From Clusia tigrina (taxonomy: Eukaryota; Arthropoda; Insecta; Diptera; Clusiidae), in NCBI GenBank assembly GCA_920105625.2, contig OV050030.1, forward strand, positions 178,699,315 through 178,763,314: 64,000 nt of DNA, written 5' to 3'. The notes beneath the pieces were generated by a model. The model did no database searches. It had not been told where the DNA came from and was given only the letters and a program-made list of their open reading frames with translations. This document shows positions 1 through 11,215 of the stretch, one piece after another. A program made the position numbers and the translations under genes. Every line of letters begins with the position of its first letter. Positions within the stretch are counted from its first letter, which is position 1.

Positions 1-2
1 AG

Positions 3-2762
3 CGCCCCCGTAGACTCGTCGGTGAACGACTCGCTGCTGCCAAAGAAGAGTTCGCCGACCTCCTCGACAAGGGGGTGGTACGCCCATCATCGAGCCCATG
101 GGCCAGTCCGCTACACATGGTACCAAAGCCGAATGGAAGCTGGCGAGCCACTGGCGATTACCGCCGCCTCAACGCGTGTACCTTGCCAGTCCGATATCCT
201 CTACCGATCGTCGAGGACCTGATCCAGGAGAGCCGGGGAAAAGTATTCTCTGTAATCGATCTGCAGAAAGCCTTCTACCAAATCCCGGTTGCCAAAGCTG
301 ACATCCCGAAGACGGCAGTCACAACACCTTTCGGCCTCTTCGAGTTCGTGGGTATGCCATTAGGCCTGCGTAACTCCGCGCAAATACTTCAGCGGGTAAA
401 TAATCACCTACTGAATAGACTCCCCTTCGTGAAGGGCTACGTAGACGACCTGCTCATCGCATCCCAGACGCATGACGAGCACCTGCATCATTTGAGCCAA
501 TTGTTAGAGACGCTGAAAACGGCGAACCTACGCATCAACTTGGACAAATGCCAACTCGGTGCCCAGGAAGTTACATTCGCTGGGTATCGAGTCTCCAAAG
601 AGGGGTTCAGGCCCCCGCGCCCAAAGATCGAGGCGATCGACGCCTTTCCAAGCCCGACAGACTCTACCCAGCTGAGACGTTTCCTGGGTATGGTTAATTA
701 CTTCCGCAGGTGTATACCGCACGCCGCGGAACTACAGGCCCCGCTCAACGAGCTTCTGACAAACCTAACGAAGAAGAAGGCGGCGATTAGCCGGACGACG
801 CAAACGGAGCAGGCATTTCAGCAGTGCAAGGCGACTATCGCAGCAGCTGCAGATTCAGCCTTCCTCTCGCCTACCCCGCCAATCGCTCTCTACACCGACG
901 CATCGAGCACCGCCATCGGAGCGGCACTCAACCAAGAGCAACCCGATGGCACCTGGAAGCCTCTGGGGTTCTTCTCTAGGAAGCTCAGTCCCCCAGAAAC
1001 TCGCTACAGTGCCTACGACAGGGAGTTGCTCGCGGTGTATGCAGCAGTCAGGCACTTCAGGAGGATCCTGGCGGCACACGCCTTCACAATCAACACGGAC
1101 CACAAGCCGCTCGCCTACGCCGCACAACAACGCTCGGACAAGGCAACGCCGAGGCAGAGCCGACACCTGGACTACATCCTCCAGTTCAACACACGATTTG
1201 TGTACGTTCCCGGGGGAGAAAACGTTGTGGCAGACGCACTTTCACGAACCTGTACCGTCTCGATGCCTTCCATCCTCGACGAAGCCACTATCAGCCTGGA
1301 GCAAGCCTCTGACGTAGAGCTGCCTCACCTGCTGGAGAATCCGCGTATCCTACTGGGTCGTCTCGCTTTCAACAACAGCGAGATCTACTGTCTGGTTACC
1401 GATGGGGCGACACGGCCCTATTTGCCATCCAACCTGCATCGAACGGCGTTTGGCATCGTACACGGATCATCCCACCCGAGTGGTCGAGCAACGGCGAAAC
1501 ATCTGGTGGCCAAATACTTCTGGCCAAGCATGCGTAAGGACGCGCTCCGCTGGGCTCGTGAATGCCAACCATGCCAACGCGCGAAGGTCCATCGCCACAA
1601 CCGCGCCGAGTTGCAAAGCTTCCGGGAGACAGATGACAGGTTCTGTCACGTTCATGTTGACCTGATCAAGCTACCGCTGGTGAGAGGACTGTCGCACTGC
1701 CTGACCATCATCGACCGCTTTTCCCGATGGCCGGTGGCTGTCCCACTCCCGGACATTCGAGCTGTGACCGTCGCACGAGCGTTCTTCCACAGTTGGGTCT
1801 GCACTTTCGGCACGCCACTCACCATCACCTCCGACCAGGGGGGTCAATTCGAGGGGGAGCTATTCACGGCTCTCGCGAAAATGACGGGTGCTAACCATGT
1901 TCACACAACGCCTTACCACCCACAATCAAACGGCATGGTGGAGAGACTACACCGCACACTAAAAGCGGCGGCCTTGATGTGCAGTCCAGACACACCGTGG
2001 CCAGACGCCTTGCCAACAGTGCTATTGGGGATGCGGACGGCGTACAAAGAGGACCTCAAAGCAACTCCAACCGAGATGCTCTTCGGCACCCAACTACGCC
2101 TGCCGGGGGAATTCTTCGGACAACAAAAGGACCCTACCGCCCAACCGGTTTTCATCGAGCAGTTGCGCAAGCTTGTAAAAGCGATCAAGCCAGTACCAGC
2201 ATCCAACCACTCGAGACAGAAGCCGTTCGTCTTCAAAGAATTGCGCACCTGCACGCACGTATTCTGCAGGCTGGACAAAATCCGGAGGCCACTCGAGCCG
2301 CCATATACGGGCCCCCATAAGGTAATTCGCCGGGTCAACGACAAGAGCTTCATCATCGACTTGAACGGCGTCGAGAAAGCCATCTCTACGGACTGCTTGA
2401 AGCCGGCCCACCTCGAAATGAGTGACTCAACATCGTCGCCATCGCTGCAGGCATCCCGATCATCAGCGCCATCCCGATCATCATCGCCATCCCGATCGCC
2501 ATCGCCGCAACCGTCGTCATCGTCAGCGACAAATGACCCGCCAGCGATCCATCCAAGGAGTCATCTGAGGAGTCAACCAACGCCCCGCTCATTGGACCAA
2601 CCTTCACCACAGCCGGGGAGTAGACCGACGAAACGGGTATCGTTCTCCGCGCCTCCTGCGCCGATCACTGGGGGAGGAATACCTGTGGCGACACCACTAC
2701 CCCCACCTAGTTGTCGGGTACGCCGACGCAAGCAGGCGTTAGTTCCGCGCGCCACCTATTAA
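3..2762 (+). CDS. pol: Ty3/Gypsy pol polyprotein (RT-RNase H-integrase), 5' end outside window
   Basis: The protein copies element RNA into DNA and integrates it. The frame is open from base 3, so the start codon and any gag/protease lie upstream of the window. In order: reverse transcriptase with the YVDD active site (438-449); RNase H with TDASSTAIGAAL (about 895-930) and a DHKPLAY block near 1100; an HHCC integrase zinc finger around 1460-1575 with CQPCQ; and an integrase core with a VDLIK Asp (about 1660), TSDQGGQFE (about 1830) and an SNGMVERLH Glu (about 1930). A Ser/Pro/Arg-rich tail fills the last 110 codons. The wording of the integrase finger and RNase H suggests the CsRn1 clade; that placement is from family knowledge and is not proven. 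No stop or frameshift is visible over 920 codons, which makes this the best preserved pol in the window and a recent insertion. No env frame follows. Confidence 0.9.
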   Translation, partial: RPRRLVGERLAAAKEEFADLLDKGVVRPSSSPWASPLHMVPKPNGSWRATGDYRRLNACTLPVRYPLPIVEDLIQESRGKVFSVIDLQKAFYQIPVAKADIPKTAVTTPFGLFEFVGMPLGLRNSAQILQRVNNHLLNRLPFVKGYVDDLLIASQTHDEHLHHLSQLLETLKTANLRINLDKCQLGAQEVTFAGYRVSKEGFRPPRPKIEAIDAFPSPTDSTQLRRFLGMVNYFRRCIPHAAELQAPLNELLTNLTKKKAAISRTTQTEQAFQQCKATIAAAADSAFLSPTPPIALYTDASSTAIGAALNQEQPDGTWKPLGFFSRKLSPPETRYSAYDRELLAVYAAVRHFRRILAAHAFTINTDHKPLAYAAQQRSDKATPRQSRHLDYILQFNTRFVYVPGGENVVADALSRTCTVSMPSILDEATISLEQASDVELPHLLENPRILLGRLAFNNSEIYCLVTDGATRPYLPSNLHRTAFGIVHGSSHPSGRATAKHLVAKYFWPSMRKDALRWARECQPCQRAKVHRHNRAELQSFRETDDRFCHVHVDLIKLPLVRGLSHCLTIIDRFSRWPVAVPLPDIRAVTVARAFFHSWVCTFGTPLTITSDQGGQFEGELFTALAKMTGANHVHTTPYHPQSNGMVERLHRTLKAAALMCSPDTPWPDALPTVLLGMRTAYKEDLKATPTEMLFGTQLRLPGEFFGQQKDPTAQPVFIEQLRKLVKAIKPVPASNHSRQKPFVFKELRTCTHVFCRLDKIRRPLEPPYTGPHKVIRRVNDKSFIIDLNGVEKAISTDCLKPAHLEMSDSTSSPSLQASRSSAPSRSSSPSRSPSPQPSSSSATNDPPAIHPRSHLRSQPTPRSLDQPSPQPGSRPTKRVSFSAPPAPITGGGIPVATPLPPPSCRVRRRKQALVPRATY

Positions 2763-2979
2763 CACGCTGTCGCTGTCGCACAGCGTGTTTATGGGTAAAC
2801 CGGAACTAGCCTGTGTTGGCTGCGGAGCAACACACTTCGTGTTTCCAGCTTTTCGATTCGTTCCTTTCCGTTCGCAGCGCCGGAGCCGTGCGCACGTTCT
2901 CATTTTCTGTGCTGAAGCTAGTGTGGAGTGTTATAGAGCGTTTTGTGAAATTAAAGTTTATATTAAATGCTGGACTTAA
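2684..2979 (+). repeat. putative 3' LTR of the CsRn1-like element
   Basis: A purine tract (GGGGGAGGAA, 2670-2679) is followed by TGTGGCGACACC at 2684, and a possible CA end (TTAACA) lies near 2979. If this is right, the last 26 codons of pol lie inside the LTR. Only one copy is in the window, so both ends are guesses. From 2980 to 3136 I see only AT-rich sequence without a recognisable feature. Confidence 0.3.
2761..2789. other. 10-bp perfect inverted repeat (hairpin) just after the pol stop
   Basis: AACACGCTGT (2761-2770) and ACAGCGTGTT (2780-2789) are exact reverse complements around a 9-base loop. It overlaps the last bases of the stop codon. It may be an RNA structure in the LTR transcript; no function is shown. 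Confidence 0.6.
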
Positions 2980-3133
2980 CAAAATTCCTAGGAATTTGCA
3001 GAAACGAATTTTATATTATGTATACGATATAACAAATACGTCATAGTATATTATAAATTTATTAAATTAAAATAAGTATTTATTTCTTATATTCTTTCTC
3101 TTTTTATTGGATACGCTACACCCGAGCGTAAAC

Positions 3134-3136
<3 letters not shown>

Positions 3137-3229
<93 letters not shown>
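3137..3229. repeat. (AT)n microsatellite, left outer
   Basis: Pure AT dinucleotide tract of about 93 bp that abuts the mariner-like element. Its mirror partner is 32541-32883. Confidence 0.97.
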
Positions 3230-3231
<2 letters not shown>

Positions 3232-4135
3232 AGCGCTACAAAAGTTTTTTTAAATAAAACAAAACAGGTTTTAGATATCAATGAAATTCTTTATTCCTGT
3301 GAAAGTACGTTCGATGCCATTATGTATGGCGATCGATTTCTTTTGCATGGCCACCACGGGCACGCTTGCAGAACGCAAAACCCAATTTTCAACGGTTTTC
3401 AAGCATAAATCGGCCGATACTGCTGCAATTTCTCGTTCGATATTCGTACGAAGTTCATCAATCGTCGCTGGCTTGTTGGCATAGACCATAGACTTGACGT
3501 AGCCCCACAGGAAATAATTTAACGGCGTCAAATCGAACGACCGAGGCGGCCAATCGACTGGGCCATTTCGTGAGATAACACGTTCACAAAACTTGGTTTG
3601 CAGTAAATTGATTGTGGCATTCGCTGTATGGCTTGTGGCGCCGTCCTGTTGGAACCACATGTCCTCCAAGTCCATATTATCCAATTGGGGCCAAAGATAT
3701 TCGGTTATCATTGAACGATAGCGATTCGCATTCACAGTAATGTGCCGGTCTTGATCATCACGGAAGAAGTACGGCCCAATGACGCCGCCGGCCCATAAAC
3801 CGCACCAAACCGTAATTTTTTCGGGATGCAATGATGACTCATGGAGTACGTGTGGATTGCTGTCTAACCAATAACGCATATTTTGCTTATTGACGAAGCC
3901 ATTCAACCAGAAATGAGCCTCATCATAAATTGGACGTAGCGCTCTTAAAGTTGAGGCGACTGACTCCGAATTTCGGTAGTAAATTTTAATAATTTCGACT
4001 CGTTGTTGGCTCGTATATCTCCGCATGATGAAATGGCAAACCTTACTGAATAGAAATGTCACAAGAGCGGGAAAAAATATGGCGTCGTTTGCTGTCACTA
4101 TCGATTTATTTTTGTAGCGTTTCTTTTGAAAACCC

Positions 4136-4138
<3 letters not shown>
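3230..4138 (-). mobile_element. mariner-like element, internally deleted, copy 1
   Basis: A 0.9-kb Tc1/mariner-superfamily element lying between two (AT)n tracts, which fits the TA target of the superfamily. The two ends both carry GCTACAAAA in inverted orientation (near 3234 and 4114), within otherwise imperfect terminal repeats. It carries a transposase remnant on the minus strand with the same internal deletion as copy 2 at 31624-32540. Confidence 0.85.
3271..4026 (-). pseudogene. mariner-like transposase, internally deleted
   Basis: The enzyme normally cuts and pastes the element through a DDD/DDE catalytic triad. The start is taken at the ATG before RRYTSQQRVE, the usual N-terminal DNA-binding helix. 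After RALRPIY the frame jumps directly to DEAHFWL, so most of the DNA-binding region between the first helix and the first catalytic Asp is gone. The second Asp is in WFQQDGATSHTA and the third in PRSFDLTPLNYFLWGY, 36 residues apart. The C-terminus shifts frame after ENWV compared with copy 2. The protein is about 250 aa instead of the roughly 350 aa usual for the family. It cannot be fully functional, but the element could be moved in trans. Confidence 0.85.
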
Positions 4139-4700
<562 letters not shown>

Positions 4701-5269
4701 GGTAACTATTGAGCAGACGCATTAATTGGGAATCTTGGAAATTTTATAGTAAAGAGGCCCCCAAGTAGATTCATCATCAAAAAGGACCAGAGCCGACGTA
4801 CCTAATAACCCCAGGAGACCACCACTGGATATAATAATGTTAAGATTAGCAGTAATTTATTTCATGTAAGTTATAAAAATAAGAAAATAAATTTACTTAG
4901 AGGAAATTTGAAATATATACCTATTAGAAAAAATTTCATTGAAAGAAAATTTTAATAAAAAAAAAATCAAATAAGAGAAATCAATTAAAATTTAAAAGTG
5001 TTCAAATTAGTAAAAGCAAATTGAAATTGAATTGAAGGAAAATCTCATGAGAAAAATTTATTGAAAATTAGAATTAGGAAAAATAATCAAAAAATTTTTT
5101 TTATTAAACGAATATTAGTGAAAAGCTTGAGAAACATTTTCTTGAAAAGAAATTTGAGGAAACAAATTAATTAAATATTTCTTATTATTGAATATTAGTA
5201 AACTATTAAAGGATAGAATTTTATTTTTTTTTATATTTATAAATAACCATAAATAAAACATTTATAAAA
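4701..5269 (+). other. AT-rich untranslated leader of copy A
   Basis: Very A-rich leader between LTR and gag without an open frame. The same leader follows each LTR (9819-10385, 15078-15627 and, on the minus strand, 20382-20949, 25524-26091 and 30499-31067). I see no other feature in it. Confidence 0.75.
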
Positions 5270-6018
5270 ATGGAGGAAGAAATCCTAGAGGGATTTAGGA
5301 GATTAGGAATTTCAACTGATCAACCAACTTCCCAACAACCAAATCCTCCACAAACTTCCCAACCAAACGCCCAACTAACAAACCCTCAATCTATTCAGGA
5401 AATAGTATAGCAAGTCATGAATCGCATGACCAAAAGTGACGATGGGAACATGCGTAATACAGAAATAACCGTAAACGCGACGAAAGCTAACGAACTTGAC
5501 AGGATACCGGACATGGTAAAGTGCTTGAGGGAATTTTCCGGCCGACCAGGAGAATTCAACTCCTGGCGCAAAATAGTAGACCGAATTCTCGATGTTTACA
5601 GGAGTTTTCAAAATACTCCAAGGTATTTTGCAATCCTGCACACAATAAGACACAAAATTATCGGTGATGCGCCGACACGGCTTTGGAATCCTTCCGGACT
5701 CCATTAGTTTGGCCACAAATTAGGAAGTGTCTGATGCTACATTATTCTGACAAGCGGGATATAGGTACACTAGAGTACCAATTAACGACCTTGACTCAGC
5801 GTCACCAGGATATAGCGACATTCTATCAGATGGTATATCAGCATTTTTCGCTGATCCTTGATAAAATATCATGCCTAGACATTAGCGAAGAAGCAATTCG
5901 GGCCATGACCAAGTCTTATAGAGAGAAGGCTTTGGACACCTCCATTCGTGGGCTTAAAGGACAACGTTTTTATCCAGAAGTAGCCTACGCTCCACCTCAT
6001 TTTTATACCTTATTTTAA
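5270..6018 (+). pseudogene. gag: gag, copy A
   Basis: The capsid precursor would bind RNA and form the particle. The start is the ATG after ATTTATAAAA. The N-terminal Gln/Pro-rich part is followed by a capsid-like region (EFSGRPGEFNSWRKIVDRIL) typical of errantivirus Gag. Breaks: an in-frame TAG at 5408-5410, a frameshift near 5665-5680 that moves the frame onto the segment beginning at 5683, and loss of the C-terminal third, where the frame ends in APPHFYTLF. The frameshift is shared by all six copies. Copy A alone has the early TAG. Confidence 0.85.
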
Positions 6019-6099
6019 TAGATTTAACTATAACCGACCTATCCCATTCCAACAAAATTACTCACCACAAGCAAATTACAATAGGTTTGGAAATAATCA

Positions 6100-8002
6100 A
6101 CCTCGGTGAAAACAAATTTTTTACAGTTATTGATTTAAAAAGCGGATTCCACCGAATACTCCTTCGGGAGTCGGATATAGAAAAGACAGCATTTTCCATA
6201 AACAATGGAAAGTATGAATTTTTGCGCCTTCCTTTCGGGCTCAGGCTTCAAAAATAGCCAAACCACTCACTGGTCTTCTGCGAGAAGAAGCAGGGAATGT
6301 TTCAAAAAACACATCAAAGGAGAAATTAATTACACTAGACAACGAGGCAATAGATGCATTTAATAAAATCAGGAATACCTTGATATCAAAGGACATCACC
6401 CTCATTCATCCAGATTTTTCAAAAGATTTCGAGCTAGCAACTGATGCATCAGATTATGCGATTGGTGCCGTACTATCGCAAGATAATAGACCAATCACAT
6501 TTATATCCAGAACACTCAATAAATCTGAACAAGATGAGAAGGAGATGCTAGCCATCATATGGTCATTGAATTCTCTTAGAACTTATTTATACGGCTCAAA
6601 AAAGATTAAAATATACACCGATCATCAGCCCCTCACATACGCATTAAGTTTGAAAAATACGAATAGTAAGATGAAACGGTGGAAATCAATTTTAGAAGAG
6701 TATAATTATGAATTAAAGTACAAGCCTGGACACGCTAATGTAGTAGCAGATGCTCTCTCTAGGATATCTATTCAGATAAATTCACTTACACCAACTGTTC
6801 ATAGTGACGAAAGCTCTTCACATGACCTTATTCCATGTACAGATGTTCCCATTAATGTATTTAAAAACCAGATATTTTTTAAACAAGATGATACGTCAAC
6901 ACAGCAGTTCAAGATTATATTCCCTACAATCCATTTACATATTATAACAGAACCAGAATACAACGAACAGATCCTTATTTCCCATTTAAAACGATTTCTT
7001 AATCCTTCTGTCATAAATGGAATTCACACAGAAGAGAGAATTATGGGTGTAATTCAAAACTTTTATCCGCAGCACTTTAGTAGTTATAAAGCTCGATATA
7101 CGCAAAAATTAGTTGAAGATGTTACAAATGAAGAAGACCAAGAAAATATTATATTACAATTTCATAAACGAGCACACAGGAACGGTACAGAAAACAAAAT
7201 TCATATACTAGAAAAGCATTATTTTCCAGGGATGCTTAGTAAAATGAAACGAATAATAACAAATTGCAACACTTGTAAGGAAAACAAATATGAAAGACAT
7301 CCAAATCAACCAATACTAAATGAAACGCCACTACCCACCTTTCCCGGTCACACAGTCCATATTGATATATATTTAACCGAGGGAAAAATAGTTATGACTG
7401 CGTTAGATAAATTTACTAAATATGCGCAAACTAAAATGTTAGCTAGCAGAGCAATAGCAGATATTAGAAGACCATTAAGAGACATCATATTTTACTTTGG
7501 CGTACCCAAGCTAATAGTCGTAGATAACGAACCCTCACTTAATTCCGTCACAATTAAATTAATGATGCAGGACGAGCTAGGAATAGAAGTTTATAGTACG
7601 CCACCATATAAGAGTCAGGCGAATGGACAAGTAGAACGGTTCCATTCTACACTTATCGAAATAATGCGCTGCATTAAAGAAAATGGAGGACATAGAAATT
7701 TTGAAGAACTCCTAGAACGATCAGTATCAGAATATAACCATACAATTCATTCAATTACGCGAAAACGACCAGTTGACTTATATTTTAATAGAAATGTTTC
7801 ATTTACTCCCGACGACATAGAAAAAACGAGACTAGATAATATAGGAAAATTATCAAACAAACAGAAGAAAGATATTGAATACTATAATAAAAATAAACAG
7901 GAACCAAAAACGTATCTCCCAGGACAGGTTATTTTTGTAAAACGAGATAAAAGATTAGGAACTAAACTATCCAAACCACACACTAAGGAAATAGTAAAAT
8001 AA
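6100..8002 (+). pseudogene. pol: partial pol of copy A: RT fragment, RNase H, integrase
   Basis: A short RT piece with LGENKFFTVIDLKSGFH and LPFGL (6100-6243) joins gag remnants directly, so protease and the start of RT are gone. At 6243 a second junction removes the rest of RT including its Y-x-D-D motif. From about 6246 the frame is open to 8002 (the internal ATG at 6380 gives 540 aa). It encodes RNase H (TDASDYAIGAVLSQ, EKEMLAI, YTDHQPL) and integrase with an HKRAHR...CNTCKE zinc finger, HIDIYL Asp, VVDNEPSLNS Asp and NGQVERFHS Glu. Integrase is therefore complete by motif while RT is lost. A stop at 8000 shortens the C-terminus compared with copy C'. Confidence 0.88.
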
Positions 8003-8109
8003 AATAGAAACAGTACTGTGTTAACAGAGAAGAATCAACTAATACACAAAAGCCGAATACGAAATTAAGATCCAATCCCTATTATTCCTTATATATTAAA
8101 CATACAATT

Positions 8110-9587
8110 TCCCTTTTTCAGCCTAATTATTCCGATATGCATTGCAGAGGTACATATACTGGACTACAGTAATTCACAGTTAGTTACAATAGATGAAGGA
8201 ACTGCGAAAATACAAACGAACTTTTAAAATAATACATTAAATTGACATTGATAAATATAGCGAAATAACTAATAATATCGAAGCCACAGCGAACAGTTAC
8301 AAACGCGATAAAATCCCACATAATCCTTTCATAATCCTTCTGATATCCCAAATAAAATCCCACATCAACAATTTAAGAATCAAAAAAAGAAAATAAGAGA
8401 TCACTCGATTTTTTAGGTAGTGCGTGGAAATGGATAGCAGGAAGTCCTGACCACCACGATCATAGCATTGTAGTAGAGAAGCTGAATGATGTTTTAGAAA
8501 ATAACAATAATCAGTTGTTAATAAATAGCCTAACCTTAAAAAGAATTAATGAAATTTCAAATATTACAAACAGCATAACAAAAATGTGTAAAAATGATTT
8601 AAAAAAATTGAAAATTAATTATTTTTAGAATTAATATATAAATTAGAAATAATTAAAGAAGAGATCGTAAATGTTGCATATGCTATTCACTGGGCAAAAG
8701 CCAATATAATAAATTCTTTTATATTGTCAAATAATGAAATTGACATAGCAAAAAAAATAATAAGCAAAGAAAATATACAATTTATAAATTTAGATGAAGC
8801 GTTTGAATTTTCCGAAATTGAAATTGCTTCAAATAATAATTTTATAATTTACATAATAAGCTTACCAACAGTTGAAAATCGCATTTGTAAAACAATCAAA
8901 ATTAGAAGTGTAAAAAAATTTTCAAGAATAAATAAAATAAATTTCGATTCAACACTCTCATGTGGAAAAGATATATTTGGTTTTAAAGAAATTTGTAAAA
9001 CTTATTATAATTTAAAAATATGTCCAATTAGTAGACTAGTTAAATTAAATAATGATACTTGTATAGCAAATTTGCTACAAAGTCGCCCACCTAATTGCAC
9101 TGAAGTCAACAATCAATATATACCTACAATCGAGGAAATATCACCGGGAATACTATTTTTGAACAGATTCAATGGTATTGGAGTAATCAATGAAGAGTCC
9201 CTAACTCTAAATGGAACATTCATCATACACTACCACAATGCCAGCATCAAAATTGATCAAGATACATTGTGTAATGCGGAAATATCAGCAAGTAAACCCC
9301 TACCGGCAGTGTTACAACCATCATCTGATCCAAACAATATTGAAGAAATACTCTCATTAGAAATGATGAAGGAATTACAAATCAACAACTATAACTTCGT
9401 AAATCTACTCCAAGAGAGCGATGAAGCTAATATTGGCCTAAATTTCGGATTAGGATCCATAATACTTATCCTTGTCACAATTGCCTGCTTGTACCAATAC
9501 TTACTACACAGAAACGGAAGGCCTATCATCACAAAAACAGAAAGTAATTCATCAAATCTACACTTATCCAACACAGCAATAGAATGA
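8110..9587 (+). pseudogene. env: env, copy A
   Basis: Env would be the membrane glycoprotein of an errantivirus-like element. A splice-acceptor-like pyrimidine tract ending in AG at 8121 precedes a hydrophobic, signal-like segment, as expected for a spliced env message. A region resembling the furin-site/fusion-peptide stretch lies near 8395-8460. The frame is broken several times between about 8225 and 8640. The last 287 codons (from 8724) are open and end with one transmembrane segment (GSIILILVTIACLYQYLL) and a short tail. It is a broken fossil gene. Confidence 0.8.
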
Positions 9588-9621
9588 TTAAATATTTAAC
9601 AAACCGTCTGATTCAAACTTC

Positions 9622-9818
9622 GCGCCGCTTAAACTTCGCATGCAGGTACAACGTGAGCAACAGCAACAGCGACGCCCAGGTGAACCAGTGACGATAAGCT
9701 TAGGTTTAAGTATTTAAAAATCTGTTAAGTTAGTTCTTAGTTCGATTCAGAGAAATAAAGGAGGCAGCTCCCTAAAAAATAATTTTTTTTAACAAAATTA
9801 ACGCAAGTTAATTTAACT
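9622..9818 (+). repeat. 5'-truncated LTR shared by copies A and B
   Basis: Corresponds to the last ~197 bp of the 314-bp LTR. The missing part includes the LTR start and the polypurine tract. The same breakpoint recurs at about 21147 and 26288. Confidence 0.88.
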
Positions 9819-10385
9819 GGTAACTATTGAGCAGACGCATTAATTGGGAATCTTGGAAATTTTATATTAAAGAGGCCCCCAAGTAGATTCATTATCAAAA
9901 AGGACCAGAGCCGACATACCTAATAACCCCAGGAGACCACCACTAGTTATAATAATGTTAAGATTAGCAGTAATTTATTTCATGTAAGTTATAAAAATAA
10001 GAAAATAAATTTACTTAGAGGAAATTTGAAATATATACCTATTAGAAAAAATTTCATTGAAAGAAAATTTTAATAAAAAAAAATCAAATAAGAGAAATCA
10101 ATTGAAATTTAAAAGTGTTCAAATTAGTAAAAGCAAATTGAAATTGAATTGAAGGAAAATCTCATGAGAAAAATTTATTGAAAATTAGAATTAGGAAAAA
10201 TAATCAAAAAATTTTTTTTATTAAACGAATATTAGTGAAAAGCTTGAGAAACATTTTTTTGAAAAGAAATTTGAGGAAACAAATTAATTAAATATTTCTT
10301 ATTATTGAATATTAGTAAACTATTAAAGGATAGAATTTTATTTTTTTCATATTTATAAATAACCATAAATAAAACATTTATAAAA

Positions 10386-11134
10386 ATGGAGGAAGAAATC
10401 CTAGAGGGATTTAGGAGATTAGGAATTTCAACTGATCAACCAACTTCCCAACAACCAAATCCTCCACAAACTTCCCAACCAAACGCCCAACTAACAAACC
10501 CTCAATCTATTCAGGAAATAGTACAGCAAGTCATGAATCGCATGACCAACAGTGACGATGGGAACATGCGTAATACAGAAATAACCGTAAACGCGACGAA
10601 AGCTAACGAACTTGACAGGATACCGGACATGGTAAAGTGCTTGAGGGAATTTTCCGGCCGACCAGGAGAATTCAACTCCTGGCGCAAAACAGTAGACCGA
10701 ATTCTCGATGTTTACAGGAGTTTTCGAAATACTCCAAGGTATTTTGCAATCCTGCACACAATAAGACACAAAATTATCGGTGATGCGCCGACACGGCTTT
10801 GGAATCCTACCGGACTCCATTAGATTGGCCACAAATTAGGAAGTGTCTGATGCTACATTATTGCGACAAGCGGGATATAGGTACACTAGAGTACCAATTA
10901 ACGACCTTGACTCAGCGTCACCAGGATATAGCGACATTCTATCATATGGTATATCAGCATTTTTCGCTGATCCTTGATAAAATATCATGCCTAGACATTA
11001 GCGAAGAAGCAATTCAGGCCATGACCAAGTCTTATAGAGAGAAGGCTTTGGACACCTCCATTCGTGGGCTTAAAGGACAACGTTTTTATCCAGAAGTAGC
11101 CTACGCTCCACCTCATTTTTATACCTTATTTTAA
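10386..11134 (+). pseudogene. gag: gag, copy B
   Basis: As in copy A but without the early TAG. The first frame runs to 10823; the second starts within 10799 and ends at 11134 in APPHFYTLF. The first 145 residues are identical to those of copy A' (30061-30498), more alike than to neighbouring copy A. Confidence 0.85.
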
Positions 11135-11215
11135 TAGATTTAACTATAACCGACCTATCCCATTCCAACAAAATTACTCACCACAAGCAAATTACAATAG
11201 GTTTGGAAATGATCA

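Noticed and set aside
22..301. Short frames at the left edge in other phases
   Set aside because: The pol frame is open from base 3 and continues RT sequence; the others are shadows.
3100..3281. Open frames of repeating Ile-Tyr over AT tracts (also 4106-4501, 31267-31656, 32271-33252, 36267-36641, 39411-39935)
   Set aside because: They are translations of (AT)n or TATACA microsatellites and not genes.
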